Assembly: GCF_012912005.1 (NCBI RefSeq)
Contig: NZ_JABBEA010000001.1
Coordinates: 558,001-622,000, forward strand
DNA length: 64,000 nt
Direction: 5' to 3'
Source: Paenibacillus sp. SZ31
GTDB lineage: Bacteria; Bacillota; Bacilli; Paenibacillales; Paenibacillaceae
Position numbers and translations under genes: made by a program. The notes under the pieces are model-generated. The model was not told the DNA's origin, made no database searches, and saw only the letters and a list, made by a program, of their open reading frames with translations. Positions 35,610 to 43,565 of the stretch are shown one piece after another; position 1 is the first letter of the stretch; each line of letters begins with the position of its first letter.

Positions 35610-36020
35610 CTATTCTGCGTATTGTTCGAACTGTTCGCACAGTTGGTCGTAGACATCCGCTGTTTCTCCCTCCAACTGCAATGAACAACTCTGCAGGATT
35701 CCGTACATCGCTTGTAACATTGGCATACGTTCAGCAGTGGACTCGATCATCACTTGCTCTTCCAGCAGCTCCTGCAGCTCTGTTTGAAGTGTTAGTGAAT
35801 CTCGTGGCACCATGTTGCCATTTCTTAAGACAAAACTGCCGTCTTCGTTCTTTAACATGTGTTGCTCCTTCAGCTCTTCCATTTCTTCATGAAACTGCTG
35901 ATAGTGTTCAACCAATAGTTTTTTAAACCGAGTCCGTATACGGCTTTCCTTGGCTTCCAGCTTGAGCTGGTGAAGGAATACAATGTGTTTTTCCAAATTT
36001 GCTTTCAAAAACACTAACAT
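35610..36020 (-). CDS. Tail-operon helical protein, probable second tail assembly chaperone
   Basis: A 136-residue, charged, all-helical protein ('MLVFLKANLEKHIVFLHQLKLEAKESRIRTRFKKLLVEHYQQFHEEMEEL...'). It sits directly before the tape measure gene, where siphophages encode the second tail assembly chaperone. Many phages make that protein by frameshifting from the first chaperone; here it has its own AAAGGAG site and ATG, 29 bases after the previous stop, and no slippery heptamer is apparent. The assignment rests on position, size and composition. Confidence 0.5.
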   Translation of the reverse strand: MLVFLKANLEKHIVFLHQLKLEAKESRIRTRFKKLLVEHYQQFHEEMEELKEQHMLKNEDGSFVLRNGNMVPRDSLTLQTELQELLEEQVMIESTAERMPMLQAMYGILQSCSLQLEGETADVYDQLCEQFEQYAE

Positions 36021-36049
36021 GAGTATTCTCCTTTTATAGATGTATTTCG

Positions 36050-36532
36050 TTAAATAGTCTCGTCTGTTGACTGTTGTGCACGTGTCATAGCCAACTCGGA
36101 TACCATTGTTGCCATTTTCTCTTGCAATGCCTTGAACTGTTCTTCAAGCTTTCTAAGTTCCACATCCGGGAACTGTGTCAGTACTTCTTCCATAATTCCG
36201 TTATCTAATAACATGTTGGTTACCTTGATGAGTTTTTCCACATCCAGCTTTCTAGGAATCGGAAGATCCGAGAATTCTTTTAGAAGAAGTGTGTTATATA
36301 ACCCGACTGTATCTTTGATGACTTGATCCGTAACATCTGTTTTCTGTCTAAGTTGATCAATTAGAGATAAATAATTGGTGTTGACATTATCAATTAGCGA
36401 TTTCCGAAAAAAGGTGTGAATCTGGACTTCATATTGATGGTCTGTTACATAAATCGTTTTGCGCTGATTGTTTTTTGCATCTAGCGTACTTAGAGCTGCT
36501 GCCGTTAATTTTTTTGTTTTTGTCGTAGTCAA
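36050..36532 (-). CDS. Tail assembly chaperone-like protein
   Basis: A 160-residue protein between the major tail protein and the tape measure, the normal place for a tail assembly chaperone. I start at TTG 36532, with GGAG 8 bases upstream; the longer frame from 36610 lacks a ribosome site. The sequence has 'KTIYVTDHQYEVQIHTFFRKSLIDNVNTNYLSLIDQL', a helical middle, and a C-terminal coiled coil ('LRKLEEQFKALQEKMATMVSEL'). It is preceded by a terminator, so it would be made at lower level than the major tail protein, as expected for a chaperone. Confidence 0.5.
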   Translation of the reverse strand: MTTTKTKKLTAAALSTLDAKNNQRKTIYVTDHQYEVQIHTFFRKSLIDNVNTNYLSLIDQLRQKTDVTDQVIKDTVGLYNTLLLKEFSDLPIPRKLDVEKLIKVTNMLLDNGIMEEVLTQFPDVELRKLEEQFKALQEKMATMVSELAMTRAQQSTDETI

Positions 36533-36738
36533 TATGATCACTCCTGATTCTGATTTAAGGGTCCGATTAAAATAAGAACTTCCTGATATTACGGCTCTGT
36601 ACTTGAGCAAATTATTAATGATATCAGGCGAAACATAGAAAAAGCCGCATGATCATGAATGAAGACACGCAACATTTCAAGCATATGACGAGGTGATATA
36701 ATTCTGTAAAATGCTCAAGCTACTTGGGATAATCACAG

Positions 36739-36768
36739 AAAAAGGCTGAACCAATGGTTGGTCCAGCC
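36739..36768 (-). terminator. Terminator after the major tail protein gene
   Basis: GGCTGAACCAA (36744-36754) pairs with TTGGTCCAGCC (36758-36768) with one mismatch, and five T residues follow on the minus strand. A partial terminator here would favour the abundant tail-tube protein. Confidence 0.75.
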
Positions 36769-36787
36769 CCATCCTTGCATCTAAGTT

Positions 36788-37531
36788 TTAGTCTTCCAGT
36801 ACGTCGATAACAACCATTGCTTTGGAATGAGTATCCTTCAGCACTTCACAAGTAAATGTAAATGGTTGCGGATCGCCTGTTGATGCCATACCAATCGAGA
36901 ATCCAGGCATGACTTTCAGTTTAGGAATAGTGTACACAGCCTCTACGTCGAAGCCATCTTCATTCTTCCAATTCGTCGTACCTTCAAGAAGGTATGTTCC
37001 TGGGAACACATCCGAAGCAACCGTCATACTTTGCGTGGTATCTGGCGCTGCGTAGTAATAATCGGCAATAACTTTATCTCCCTCATTGAGAGTGGCTTCT
37101 GTAAATGTCACAGCAGTACCTGTAATAGGAGAGGCAGTGAGTTTGGCATCCATAGATGATCCGTTTGAAGTTTTGAAGAAATGCGCCAACTTGGATGTAA
37201 GTGGAGTATAACTAAGTTTGATTTCTCCTGTCTTACTCACTTCAAGAACCTCTTTTTTATGCACAGGTTTAGTTCCTTTTACAAATTTAGATCCTGTAAG
37301 AACAGCGAGGGATTCTTTGGAGATCAACGCATCTTCCATTGTCATGGTTACATCCTTCTCGGAATCCCAACCAATTAGCTTCGGATGCCCTTTTCCACCA
37401 CGTGCATATACGGTCTGTCCAGCAAACTCCATGGACGATGTCGTCAAACTTTCCAAATAAACGACCGGTTCACCAGTCTTAACATCTTTCAATACTACAT
37501 CCAAAATTTCACGTGATCCATATCTGCTCAT
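36788..37531 (-). CDS. Major tail (tube) protein
   Basis: A 247-residue protein read as the tail-tube subunit. It has the usual place and size, and a beta-rich sequence of the tube-protein type: 'SREILDVVLKDVKTGEPVVYLESLTTSSMEFAGQTVYARGG', 'KLIGWDSEKDVTMTMEDALISKESLAVLTGSKF', 'GDKVIADYYYAAPD' and C-terminal 'FEVLKDTHSK'-like 'TFTCEVLKDTHSKAMVVIDVLED'. The part 'VDVLED/MTMEDALIS' resembles SPbeta-type structural proteins. A GGAGG site stands 9 bases before the ATG, and a terminator follows. No contractile sheath protein is present, so the tail is non-contractile. Confidence 0.65.
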   Translation of the reverse strand: MSRYGSREILDVVLKDVKTGEPVVYLESLTTSSMEFAGQTVYARGGKGHPKLIGWDSEKDVTMTMEDALISKESLAVLTGSKFVKGTKPVHKKEVLEVSKTGEIKLSYTPLTSKLAHFFKTSNGSSMDAKLTASPITGTAVTFTEATLNEGDKVIADYYYAAPDTTQSMTVASDVFPGTYLLEGTTNWKNEDGFDVEAVYTIPKLKVMPGFSIGMASTGDPQPFTFTCEVLKDTHSKAMVVIDVLED

Positions 37532-37586
37532 AAAAAAATACCTCCGATAGTTTTATATAGTTTAATTTGATTGGTAAATCTGCTTG

Positions 37587-38303
37587 TTAATTCAATGGAG
37601 AAATCCAATGTTTTAACTTGATACTTTTGGAATCCGCTCCATGTAATAAAGCCTGAATGTTAACTTCATAATCATCTAACAGCTTCATGCGATTAAACTG
37701 ATCATTGAATTGAAAGAAATTCAGATCAAATACATTGAGAATGTTGATTCCATTGGCGTTAGAACTCAAGATGGATATCAAATCGGTAAAAGTTAAAGCG
37801 TCCTCCGACGATGAACTTTCTTTTAATTCACGCACTCTGCGTTTCCGTGCAAGCATCTTTTCTCTTAATGCACTTGCTCTTTCATTGAGTGGATTGAAAT
37901 CATCATCCTGCTTAGTCACTACACAATGTTGAATCTGAATAATTTTGACGATATCTTCCAGATCCGAATAGGACAAGCTGATGTCACCAGCCATAATACA
38001 CGAATCCGAATAATTGAATTGAATGGCAACGTTAAGAAAATATTGAAAGGCATTCAGATACGTAGCAACCAAGCTTTCGTTCCTGCTGTACAATAGTAGT
38101 TCGACCAACGTACCATCATACTCTTTGAGTGAAAGGGAAGGATAAAGATCCTCTATCCTAAGACTGACCAGATTTAGCTTTTCATTAAAGTCTTCATAGC
38201 CTTCCTCAACGATTGCATCCAGTAACTTGGGAAAAATATTTAGACCTTGAAATACGATGGGTTTGTTAGCTAGCGTTCTTAATTTGATATACTGTACATT
38301 CAT
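37587..38303 (-). CDS. Tail-operon protein, unknown (possible tail completion or chaperone protein)
   Basis: A 238-residue protein whose ATG at 38303 overlaps the preceding stop (TGATG), so it is translationally coupled. The N-terminal half is helical ('LNIFPKLLDAIVEEGYEDFNEKLNLVSLRIEDL'); a basic linker 'REKMLARKRRVRELKESSSSED' precedes a compact end 'LISILSSNANGINILNVFDLNFFQFNDQFNRMKLLDDYEVNIQALLHGA...KHWISPL'. That final part resembles C-termini of phage T4-like or SPbeta-like tail chaperones in style, but I cannot name the family. It may assist tube assembly. Confidence 0.45.
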   Translation of the reverse strand: MNVQYIKLRTLANKPIVFQGLNIFPKLLDAIVEEGYEDFNEKLNLVSLRIEDLYPSLSLKEYDGTLVELLLYSRNESLVATYLNAFQYFLNVAIQFNYSDSCIMAGDISLSYSDLEDIVKIIQIQHCVVTKQDDDFNPLNERASALREKMLARKRRVRELKESSSSEDALTFTDLISILSSNANGINILNVFDLNFFQFNDQFNRMKLLDDYEVNIQALLHGADSKSIKLKHWISPLN

Positions 38304-38785
38304 CAAGCAAAATCCAGCATGCGATAGGCAATGCTATCCCCATAATAGTTCGAGTTTATGTCCAGAACATCCATCTTATAAAACTCCAATCGTCCCAAGC
38401 CTAAATCCTGATTCCTGGCGAAAAGTTTATCAATTGTACTGATAATATAATCCGTGCGTAACAGTTCACTATTGGACTGACATAGCTGACGATGAGTGTA
38501 CACATTAAAACACAGAATTCCTGCTTTATACTGATTCTGAACAGGTTGAATATTCTCAAGTGAGATAGAAACTACAGTTTTCAGTACATCTTCATTTTCA
38601 CCGGGAATCCACCGGTGCGGGAAAATCCGTTTGTATATGTATTGTTTCGGATCAACTACAATGGATTGTTCTAGATAGTCTGCTGTATCATAAGCAACAG
38701 CCTTCATCAGATCCTTTGACGTCAGCAACTTGTCAATAATCTTCTCTCTCGTGCTACTTAATTGAATGAATGTGGATCGAACCAT
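38303..38785 (-). CDS. Tail completion/terminator-like protein, unknown
   Basis: A 160-residue protein. I start at ATG 38785 because GAAGGTG lies just upstream; a longer frame to 38857 would overlap the preceding small gene. The pattern 'REKIIDKLLTSKDLMKAVAYDTADYLEQ' then 'YIYKRIFPHRWIPGENEDVLKTVVSISLENIQP...GILCFNVYTHRQL' and 'LRTDYIISTIDKLFARNQDLGLGRLEFYKMDVLDI' fits tail-terminator or head-tail joining proteins, with a short helical start and a central beta sheet. In a headless particle such a protein would cap the tube. Function is inferred from position. Confidence 0.45.
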   Translation of the reverse strand: MVRSTFIQLSSTREKIIDKLLTSKDLMKAVAYDTADYLEQSIVVDPKQYIYKRIFPHRWIPGENEDVLKTVVSISLENIQPVQNQYKAGILCFNVYTHRQLCQSNSELLRTDYIISTIDKLFARNQDLGLGRLEFYKMDVLDINSNYYGDSIAYRMLDFA

Positions 38786-38874
38786 ACAACACCTTCTTTT
38801 TTGAGTAATGGAGCAGCCCTGACTTGTGTCTGCTTGAAATAACTTTTGGCAGAGCAACTAGGATTCATTTCCAA
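38758..38874 (-). CDS. Small first gene of the tail operon (38 aa)
   Basis: A 38-residue frame starting at TTG 38874 with GGGGG seven bases upstream; product 'MEMNPSCSAKSYFKQTQVRAAPLL...WFDPHSFN'. It overlaps the start of the next gene by 28 bases, a sign of real coupled translation. It is the first gene after the leader 38875-39030. No family is recognised; it could be a small tail-completion protein or simply a translated leader. Confidence 0.4.
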   Translation of the reverse strand: MEMNPSCSAKSYFKQTQVRAAPLLKKEGVVWFDPHSFN

Positions 38875-39030
38875 TTGATGTCCCCCTTCTACATAAATGG
38901 TAAATAAACAGCAAAGGTCCCTTCGTAGAAGTCTCTTCACTTGACTATCACTAAACGCTCTCTTGAATAAACGTGGAAACCCTTGGTGTGACTGGCCTAT
39001 AGGGTATTTCCTAACGAATCGCAGACCTGA
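38875..39030 (-). promoter_or_regulatory. Leader of the tail operon; candidate promoter region for the phage-type RNA polymerase
   Basis: This stretch lies between the terminator of the polymerase operon (39031-39063) and the first tail gene. I find no convincing TTGACA/TATAAT pair for SigA, although tens of kilobases of tail genes must be transcribed from here or by read-through. In SPbeta the YonO polymerase transcribes the late genes. A polymerase-specific promoter here is therefore plausible but not shown. Confidence 0.4.
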
Positions 39031-39063
39031 AAATAAAAAAAAACCATGATCAATATGACCATG
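39031..39063 (-). terminator. Terminator of the RNA polymerase operon
   Basis: CATGATCA (39045-39052) and TGACCATG (39056-39063) pair with one G-U, and the minus strand continues into nine T residues. It separates the polymerase and zinc-finger genes from the tail genes. Confidence 0.75.
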
Positions 39064-39090
39064 ATTTCCTTCAGGAACTGCTCTTTCAGA

Positions 39091-39855
39091 TTAATGAACG
39101 GTAACTACGCCCGCTTGATGATATCCAGCCTTCTTGCAGTCCTTACAATACTTCATTCGATTGGACTTGGCCAACATGCGTTTCCCACAGATGGTACAGA
39201 CCTTAATATTCTCGCCTTTCCATCGTAGGTACTCTAACACAAAATCATCGAAACGCTCCAAATAAAAAGCAACGTTATCATTCTCGCAAGCAAACTGCAC
39301 TTGTACATTTGTGGAATCAACTCGCTTGCTTCCTATGAGATAACCCTGTTGAATCAGTTTATACACCAGCAGCCCCTGATCCTTTTTACTAACTGCCATT
39401 TGACTATCACTGTAGACTTCTTTCAAATCATTATTAACCCAATAAGTACTATTTTCATTGATAAGGTTGTTGATTTTGCTATATACCAGCATTACAAATG
39501 ATAATTTCTCTAATCGTATGCTTTTTAATGCTTTGATCTTTTGGAGTTCAGCATCTGTTACAGGTATTTTATTAATCTCAATCATTGTACTTTTCTTATC
39601 TTCTTTTCTCTTTTTTATCCAGCTTACGGTCTGATTGATGACACGTGTTAAATACGTATCCCATTGAACAGTATTATAATCTGGATAGTGTTGGATCATA
39701 AATTGGTCTAGCGACATATAAACCTCATGCTCGCTCTTTCCTTGTTCATATTCATATTTGATTAGGCATGCCAACGTTTTAGTTGGCTTCTTATCCATTT
39801 TCCCATGTGCAATTGCTTGCTCGGCATGATGACGTTCATTCAGAATGATTTTCAA
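39091..39855 (-). CDS. Zinc-finger protein translationally coupled to the phage-type RNA polymerase
   Basis: A 254-residue protein starting at a TTG whose last three bases overlap the polymerase stop (TTGA, 39852-39855), with AAGGAG 8 bases upstream, so the two are co-translated. Most of it is helical; near residues 100-200 a winged-helix-like stretch is possible ('MAVSKKDQGLLVYKLIQQGYLIGSKRVDSTNVQVQFACEND'). Near 220-245 it has a four-cysteine zinc ribbon, 'CTICGKRMLAKSNRMKYCKDC'. No family is recognised. The tight coupling suggests a DNA-binding or initiation partner of the polymerase, for example a promoter-recognition factor. Confidence 0.55.
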   Translation of the reverse strand: MKIILNERHHAEQAIAHGKMDKKPTKTLACLIKYEYEQGKSEHEVYMSLDQFMIQHYPDYNTVQWDTYLTRVINQTVSWIKKRKEDKKSTMIEINKIPVTDAELQKIKALKSIRLEKLSFVMLVYSKINNLINENSTYWVNNDLKEVYSDSQMAVSKKDQGLLVYKLIQQGYLIGSKRVDSTNVQVQFACENDNVAFYLERFDDFVLEYLRWKGENIKVCTICGKRMLAKSNRMKYCKDCKKAGYHQAGVVTVH

Positions 39856-42572
39856 GGGCGTTGCTCCTTCATATGCATTTGGGTCATTTTAAAGGTTCTT
39901 CCCGCGTATTCAATATCGCCCTCCGGATCTCTAACCGGATAATGGATGATATGATCATTGCTGAGCAATAGATTGCGAATAATCTGATCCCCCGAAACAT
40001 CCCATACAAATTGCTTCGATTTCTCCGCATTTCGATAACACATGTCCACAATCATATTGCACAGATCTTCTTCGTTATTACAGATCTCCAGCGCCTGCTC
40101 CTTAAAGCGTGAAACAAACAACTGCCATCGGGCTGATCTTTCTTCCTTTTTCACCTTGCTCTTGCGCAAGTTAGTCATATAACTACGTAGCTCTTCGTTA
40201 TGCATCTGATATAATCGTTGAATCTCTTTGTAACGAGCCTGGGAATATTTCTTGGTACTCATCAATATCGTATGATCAAACGGACGCTCGGTCTGTTTTA
40301 ACTTTAACTTGTTGAACTCGTCTTCCACTTGATGGCATAACCGGTTCATCACAGAAGGTGCCGTGGATACAGGCATTCTCTGTTCATACTGTGCAAGGAA
40401 CTGTTCCTGATCCGGAGATAGCTCCTTCTTTGAAACTAATTCATCAACAGTCATGCCAAATAGCTGCAAGCACTTCTGACTCGTTTTTTCTACATAGTTG
40501 GTATATTCTTTTTTCTGTTCCGGATCATTGTATATGAAAAAATAAGGCTTCTTGTGCGCTACCATTTTCAAGGCCGACTCGTCCGTTACCGCAGCGCGAA
40601 TATCATACCAGTGCTTCGGCATTTTTTTACATTCAATGCCTTTAGCCTGGTCGATAGCATTTTGTTGATAATGCTGACCACATTGAATTCGATACATCAT
40701 TTCCTGATATTCTGCACTATGCTCCTCATAATTGGCTAATACATCGAACATCGATGTGATTTTGTTCGTTGTAAAACCGATTAGATCACCGAAACTGTCT
40801 TTGTTGGCCTGGATCAGATCCTTCTCATCCGGAATTTTTTTCGCAGAGGTTTTCTGTACACATACAATCGCATCAAGCTCCTGAATTGAACCAAGAATCG
40901 TTGTGTTATCTGTGGTTAAGACCTGATCACTATCCATATCTGCACCATTTAAAGAGTGCGTCGTCGTATCCCATGAATTCAAGATCGTGACCGTGTTCAT
41001 ATAGCGATACCATTGCTGCATCTCATCCGTGTTTTGGAAACGAAGCACCTTGATATTGTTATGACAAGTCATTGGAGCTCTGAAGCAAGCCACGCGGTCT
41101 ACATGCCGCTCATTCCAATATCTGGAGTAAAACTCACCCGAGCTCAGTAATCCTGTTAAAGGTAAGCCAAATATGCTCTGACACAATGTATAGGGATCAC
41201 CAGAAATAATGCTGAAATTGCCCTTAACTCTCAAAACCCCGATCTTGGCTTCATTCATTCGCTTGCGTATTAATGTATGGATTTTGCTCCGTACAAAAGG
41301 ATCATCTATAAGTCTCGGTTCTACCATCAGCCCTTTAATATAATCATCCGGGCTATTTCTATAGTCATTCTCGTGGATATGAATTCCTTTGAGGAATAAC
41401 AGTGCCTTGCGATAGTCCTCACCCAGTACATCTTTAATCGAGTTAACCGTGGGAGTAATGAGTTCACCAATCTCGTTATCATCTAATTGAAGCGACTGAA
41501 TAAACTGGTAGTTTAAATGACGCTCGTCCTCCAGTTCTTCAGGAGTGACTTTCGTTACGCTGAACGTGTAGCCATAATAACCGCAACATAACAGATAATC
41601 GTCGATACTATTGTATGAACTCCAGAGTTTGAGCATGGACGTTGTGATGATTAGATCTACCTCTCGAATATCCACAGGGTTACCCCAAGCATCATCCACC
41701 ATATACTTGCCTGCAACTTGATCAGCAAATGCGTGATAATCAAATGTAAATACCATACCTTTACAGAAGCTATTACGAATACAAAATCCACTCGGGATAT
41801 ACGCATGCCCCAACTCGGTTGCCCATCGTTCACTAAGTGCAGGAGAGATTAGACCAAATCCATCACTCATGTTCATCTGAATAGGCTCATTTTTCCTACT
41901 CTCAATACGAGGGAACTCTGTCTCTGTATCATCAATCTGAATGATATCTGCCCCAAATTCGGTTATGCAATCCTGAACTACCAATACACGTTCGGGATGT
42001 GACACAGGCGTGCTTGTACTGCAAGCTAGGGCCTTATATGCCTCCAGTTTGGCAGGAACCAGCTCCTTATTCGGATCTCTGCCGTTATTCAATCTTTTCT
42101 CCAAAAGCGGGTGGATATCCTCACTCACATAGATGACGGTTGAACTTTTGGCGCCACCTGTTGTAGCCAATAGACGCTTATATTTCTTGCCGTTAATGGA
42201 GAAGGCTTTCGATGAATTCAGCCGATCGTAGTCTTTATTATTTTCAATGACCACCAGCAGGTAATCATCGACAAATTTAAGATTTTTCAGTTCTTCATGT
42301 AACTTCTTCATTGTTCTTTTATGCTCAGCATTAGTTTTTAAAGCTTTTAATCGCTCTATGTCCAGCTTGATTCTAGCCAGATCTACCTCTCTCTCCTTGT
42401 AGCCTCGAATATGATCTATAAAACGAAACACCTGATGGCTTCCAATAGATGCTAATTCCCCATTTACTGTCGCTTCTTGATAGGTCAGACGGAGATTATA
42501 ATCCGCTTTTCTAATTCTCGAAGATGTAACTTTATATACGTACCTCAATCGATCCTGATATGCATTGCCCAT
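39852..42572 (-). CDS. Single-chain DNA-dependent RNA polymerase, YonO-like
   Basis: A 906-residue protein of the YonO/QDE-1 superfamily, in which one chain carries both double-psi beta-barrels found in the beta and beta' subunits of cellular polymerases. Visible landmarks: 'SDGFGLISPALSERW' at 236-250 and 'RNSFCKGMVFTFDYHAFAD' with a conserved Lys near 271 (first barrel); 'RAPMTCHNNIKVLRF' near 498-512 and the Mg-binding loop 'NGADMDSDQV' at 542-551 (second barrel), where D545, D547 and D549 form DxDxD. Its length is close to SPbeta YonO (about 900). There GGG precedes the ATG. In SPbeta this enzyme transcribes late genes; here it precedes and faces the same way as the tail operon. I infer that it transcribes the tail genes. 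Confidence 0.85.
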   Translation of the reverse strand: MGNAYQDRLRYVYKVTSSRIRKADYNLRLTYQEATVNGELASIGSHQVFRFIDHIRGYKEREVDLARIKLDIERLKALKTNAEHKRTMKKLHEELKNLKFVDDYLLVVIENNKDYDRLNSSKAFSINGKKYKRLLATTGGAKSSTVIYVSEDIHPLLEKRLNNGRDPNKELVPAKLEAYKALACSTSTPVSHPERVLVVQDCITEFGADIIQIDDTETEFPRIESRKNEPIQMNMSDGFGLISPALSERWATELGHAYIPSGFCIRNSFCKGMVFTFDYHAFADQVAGKYMVDDAWGNPVDIREVDLIITTSMLKLWSSYNSIDDYLLCCGYYGYTFSVTKVTPEELEDERHLNYQFIQSLQLDDNEIGELITPTVNSIKDVLGEDYRKALLFLKGIHIHENDYRNSPDDYIKGLMVEPRLIDDPFVRSKIHTLIRKRMNEAKIGVLRVKGNFSIISGDPYTLCQSIFGLPLTGLLSSGEFYSRYWNERHVDRVACFRAPMTCHNNIKVLRFQNTDEMQQWYRYMNTVTILNSWDTTTHSLNGADMDSDQVLTTDNTTILGSIQELDAIVCVQKTSAKKIPDEKDLIQANKDSFGDLIGFTTNKITSMFDVLANYEEHSAEYQEMMYRIQCGQHYQQNAIDQAKGIECKKMPKHWYDIRAAVTDESALKMVAHKKPYFFIYNDPEQKKEYTNYVEKTSQKCLQLFGMTVDELVSKKELSPDQEQFLAQYEQRMPVSTAPSVMNRLCHQVEDEFNKLKLKQTERPFDHTILMSTKKYSQARYKEIQRLYQMHNEELRSYMTNLRKSKVKKEERSARWQLFVSRFKEQALEICNNEEDLCNMIVDMCYRNAEKSKQFVWDVSGDQIIRNLLLSNDHIIHYPVRDPEGDIEYAGRTFKMTQMHMKEQRP

Positions 42573-42610
42573 TTCCGATTCCCCCTGTTGCTTCCTGTCC
42601 TGTTATATAA

Positions 42611-42616
42611 ATTATA
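42611..42616 (-). promoter_or_regulatory. -10 element upstream of the RNA polymerase gene
   Basis: A perfect TATAAT on the minus strand about 40 bases before the ATG at 42572. The -35 at 17 bases (GCGTCA) is poor, so full use may need an activator. It is the best host promoter candidate for the polymerase operon. Confidence 0.45.
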
Positions 42617-42839
42617 GATTAGACACGCACGACTGACGCAGGCAAACAGGATGATCAGGGGATGAAAAAGGAAGAATATAAGTTCTATTATGGGTAGAAA
42701 TTAAGGGACACTCCGGGTCTTGATTCATATCGTTTCTACATATTTCTGCGTCTCTGGCACTATGATTATTGCCTTTTTAATGATATAGTGTATTGAAGCG
42801 TTTTATATGCTGACATACTTTTTAACGGGGCTGGGATGA

Positions 42840-43418
42840 ATGAAAGAAACCTTATCCAATCAAGAGGAAATCGGCTTTTTATTTAATGTCGATATACTTA
42901 TTAAGAGCCGCTCAAATGCATTGGCACTACAGTCCCTGTTGGAATTCATAAACAAAGAGGAACAAATTGCGGACTTTCGGATTCAATCCGGCATAGAGCT
43001 AGGCAAAATTATTGAAGCGACACTCCAGTCCAAGAAGGACTCCTTCGTCACCCTTCACAACGAACGTAAAAAATCACAAGCCAACGCAGCACAGAAGGCG
43101 TCCACTGCAACACAGACACCTGCCTCACCTGCTCCAGTCAAAGCACAGAATCAGCAAGAAAAACCAGTTAGCGAGAAAAAGCCTGCCCCCCAAACATCCA
43201 ATGTTTCCGAAGGAAATTCGTTTGATGCGTGGATTGACACGCTTATTAAAGAAAATCGTCTAACCCGTATTGTTGTCAACAACAAAAACGGTAAACATCA
43301 GAGCATTCCTTGCCGCATTTTGAATTTTGATCGGGATACCAGTGTGGTGAGCATTTACCATGTAGATGAAAAACAAGTGTATACGTTCCGAACGAATGAA
43401 ATCGATGAGTTTCTGTAA
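42840..43418 (+). CDS. Hypothetical protein, not recognised
   Basis: A 192-residue soluble protein with three parts: a helical N-terminus ('LIKSRSNALALQSLLEFINKEEQIADFRIQSGIELGKIIEATLQ'), a low-complexity Ala/Pro/Gln/Lys linker (about 75-125), and a compact C-terminal domain ('FDAWIDTLIKENRLTRIVVNNKNGKHQSIPCRILNFDRDTSVVSIYHVDEKQVYTF') that looks Sm-like or SH3-like. It is divergent from the polymerase gene and marks the right edge of the island. The ATG at 42840 has a GGGGCTGGG purine stretch upstream. It may be host chromosomal rather than phage; no function can be given. Confidence 0.55.
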   Translation: MKETLSNQEEIGFLFNVDILIKSRSNALALQSLLEFINKEEQIADFRIQSGIELGKIIEATLQSKKDSFVTLHNERKKSQANAAQKASTATQTPASPAPVKAQNQQEKPVSEKKPAPQTSNVSEGNSFDAWIDTLIKENRLTRIVVNNKNGKHQSIPCRILNFDRDTSVVSIYHVDEKQVYTFRTNEIDEFL

Positions 43419-43438
43419 CTAACTTAATCCGATTAAAA

Positions 43439-43492
43439 CAAAAAGCAACTTGCGTTAGAATGACGTGACATTCTAACGCAAGTTGCTTTTTC
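43439..43492. terminator. Long perfect bidirectional terminator
   Basis: AAAAGCAACTTGCGTTAGAA (from 43441) pairs with its perfect complement ending at 43490; the stem is 22 bp, with A-tract on one side and T-tract on the other. It serves both the gene ending at 43418 and, from the opposite side, the gene at 43566. Confidence 0.9.
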
Positions 43493-43565
43493 AGTTAATT
43501 CATTCAGATAACAAAGGAATTTCTTACTTTTCCATATATCGTTATCATTGATTCCTTTGGCTGAA

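Noticed and set aside
36020-36050. Programmed frameshift between the two chaperone genes
   Set aside because: The downstream gene has its own AAAGGAG and ATG, the frames do not overlap, and no slippery heptamer was found.
38975-39010. T7-type promoter (ACCCTATAGG) before the tail operon
   Set aside because: Only a few bases agree with T7 promoters, and the polymerase here belongs to an unrelated superfamily.
7872-42572. Complete active prophage
   Set aside because: Integrase, repressor, terminase, portal, capsid and lysis genes are all missing, and no att-like direct repeats were noticed at the edges.
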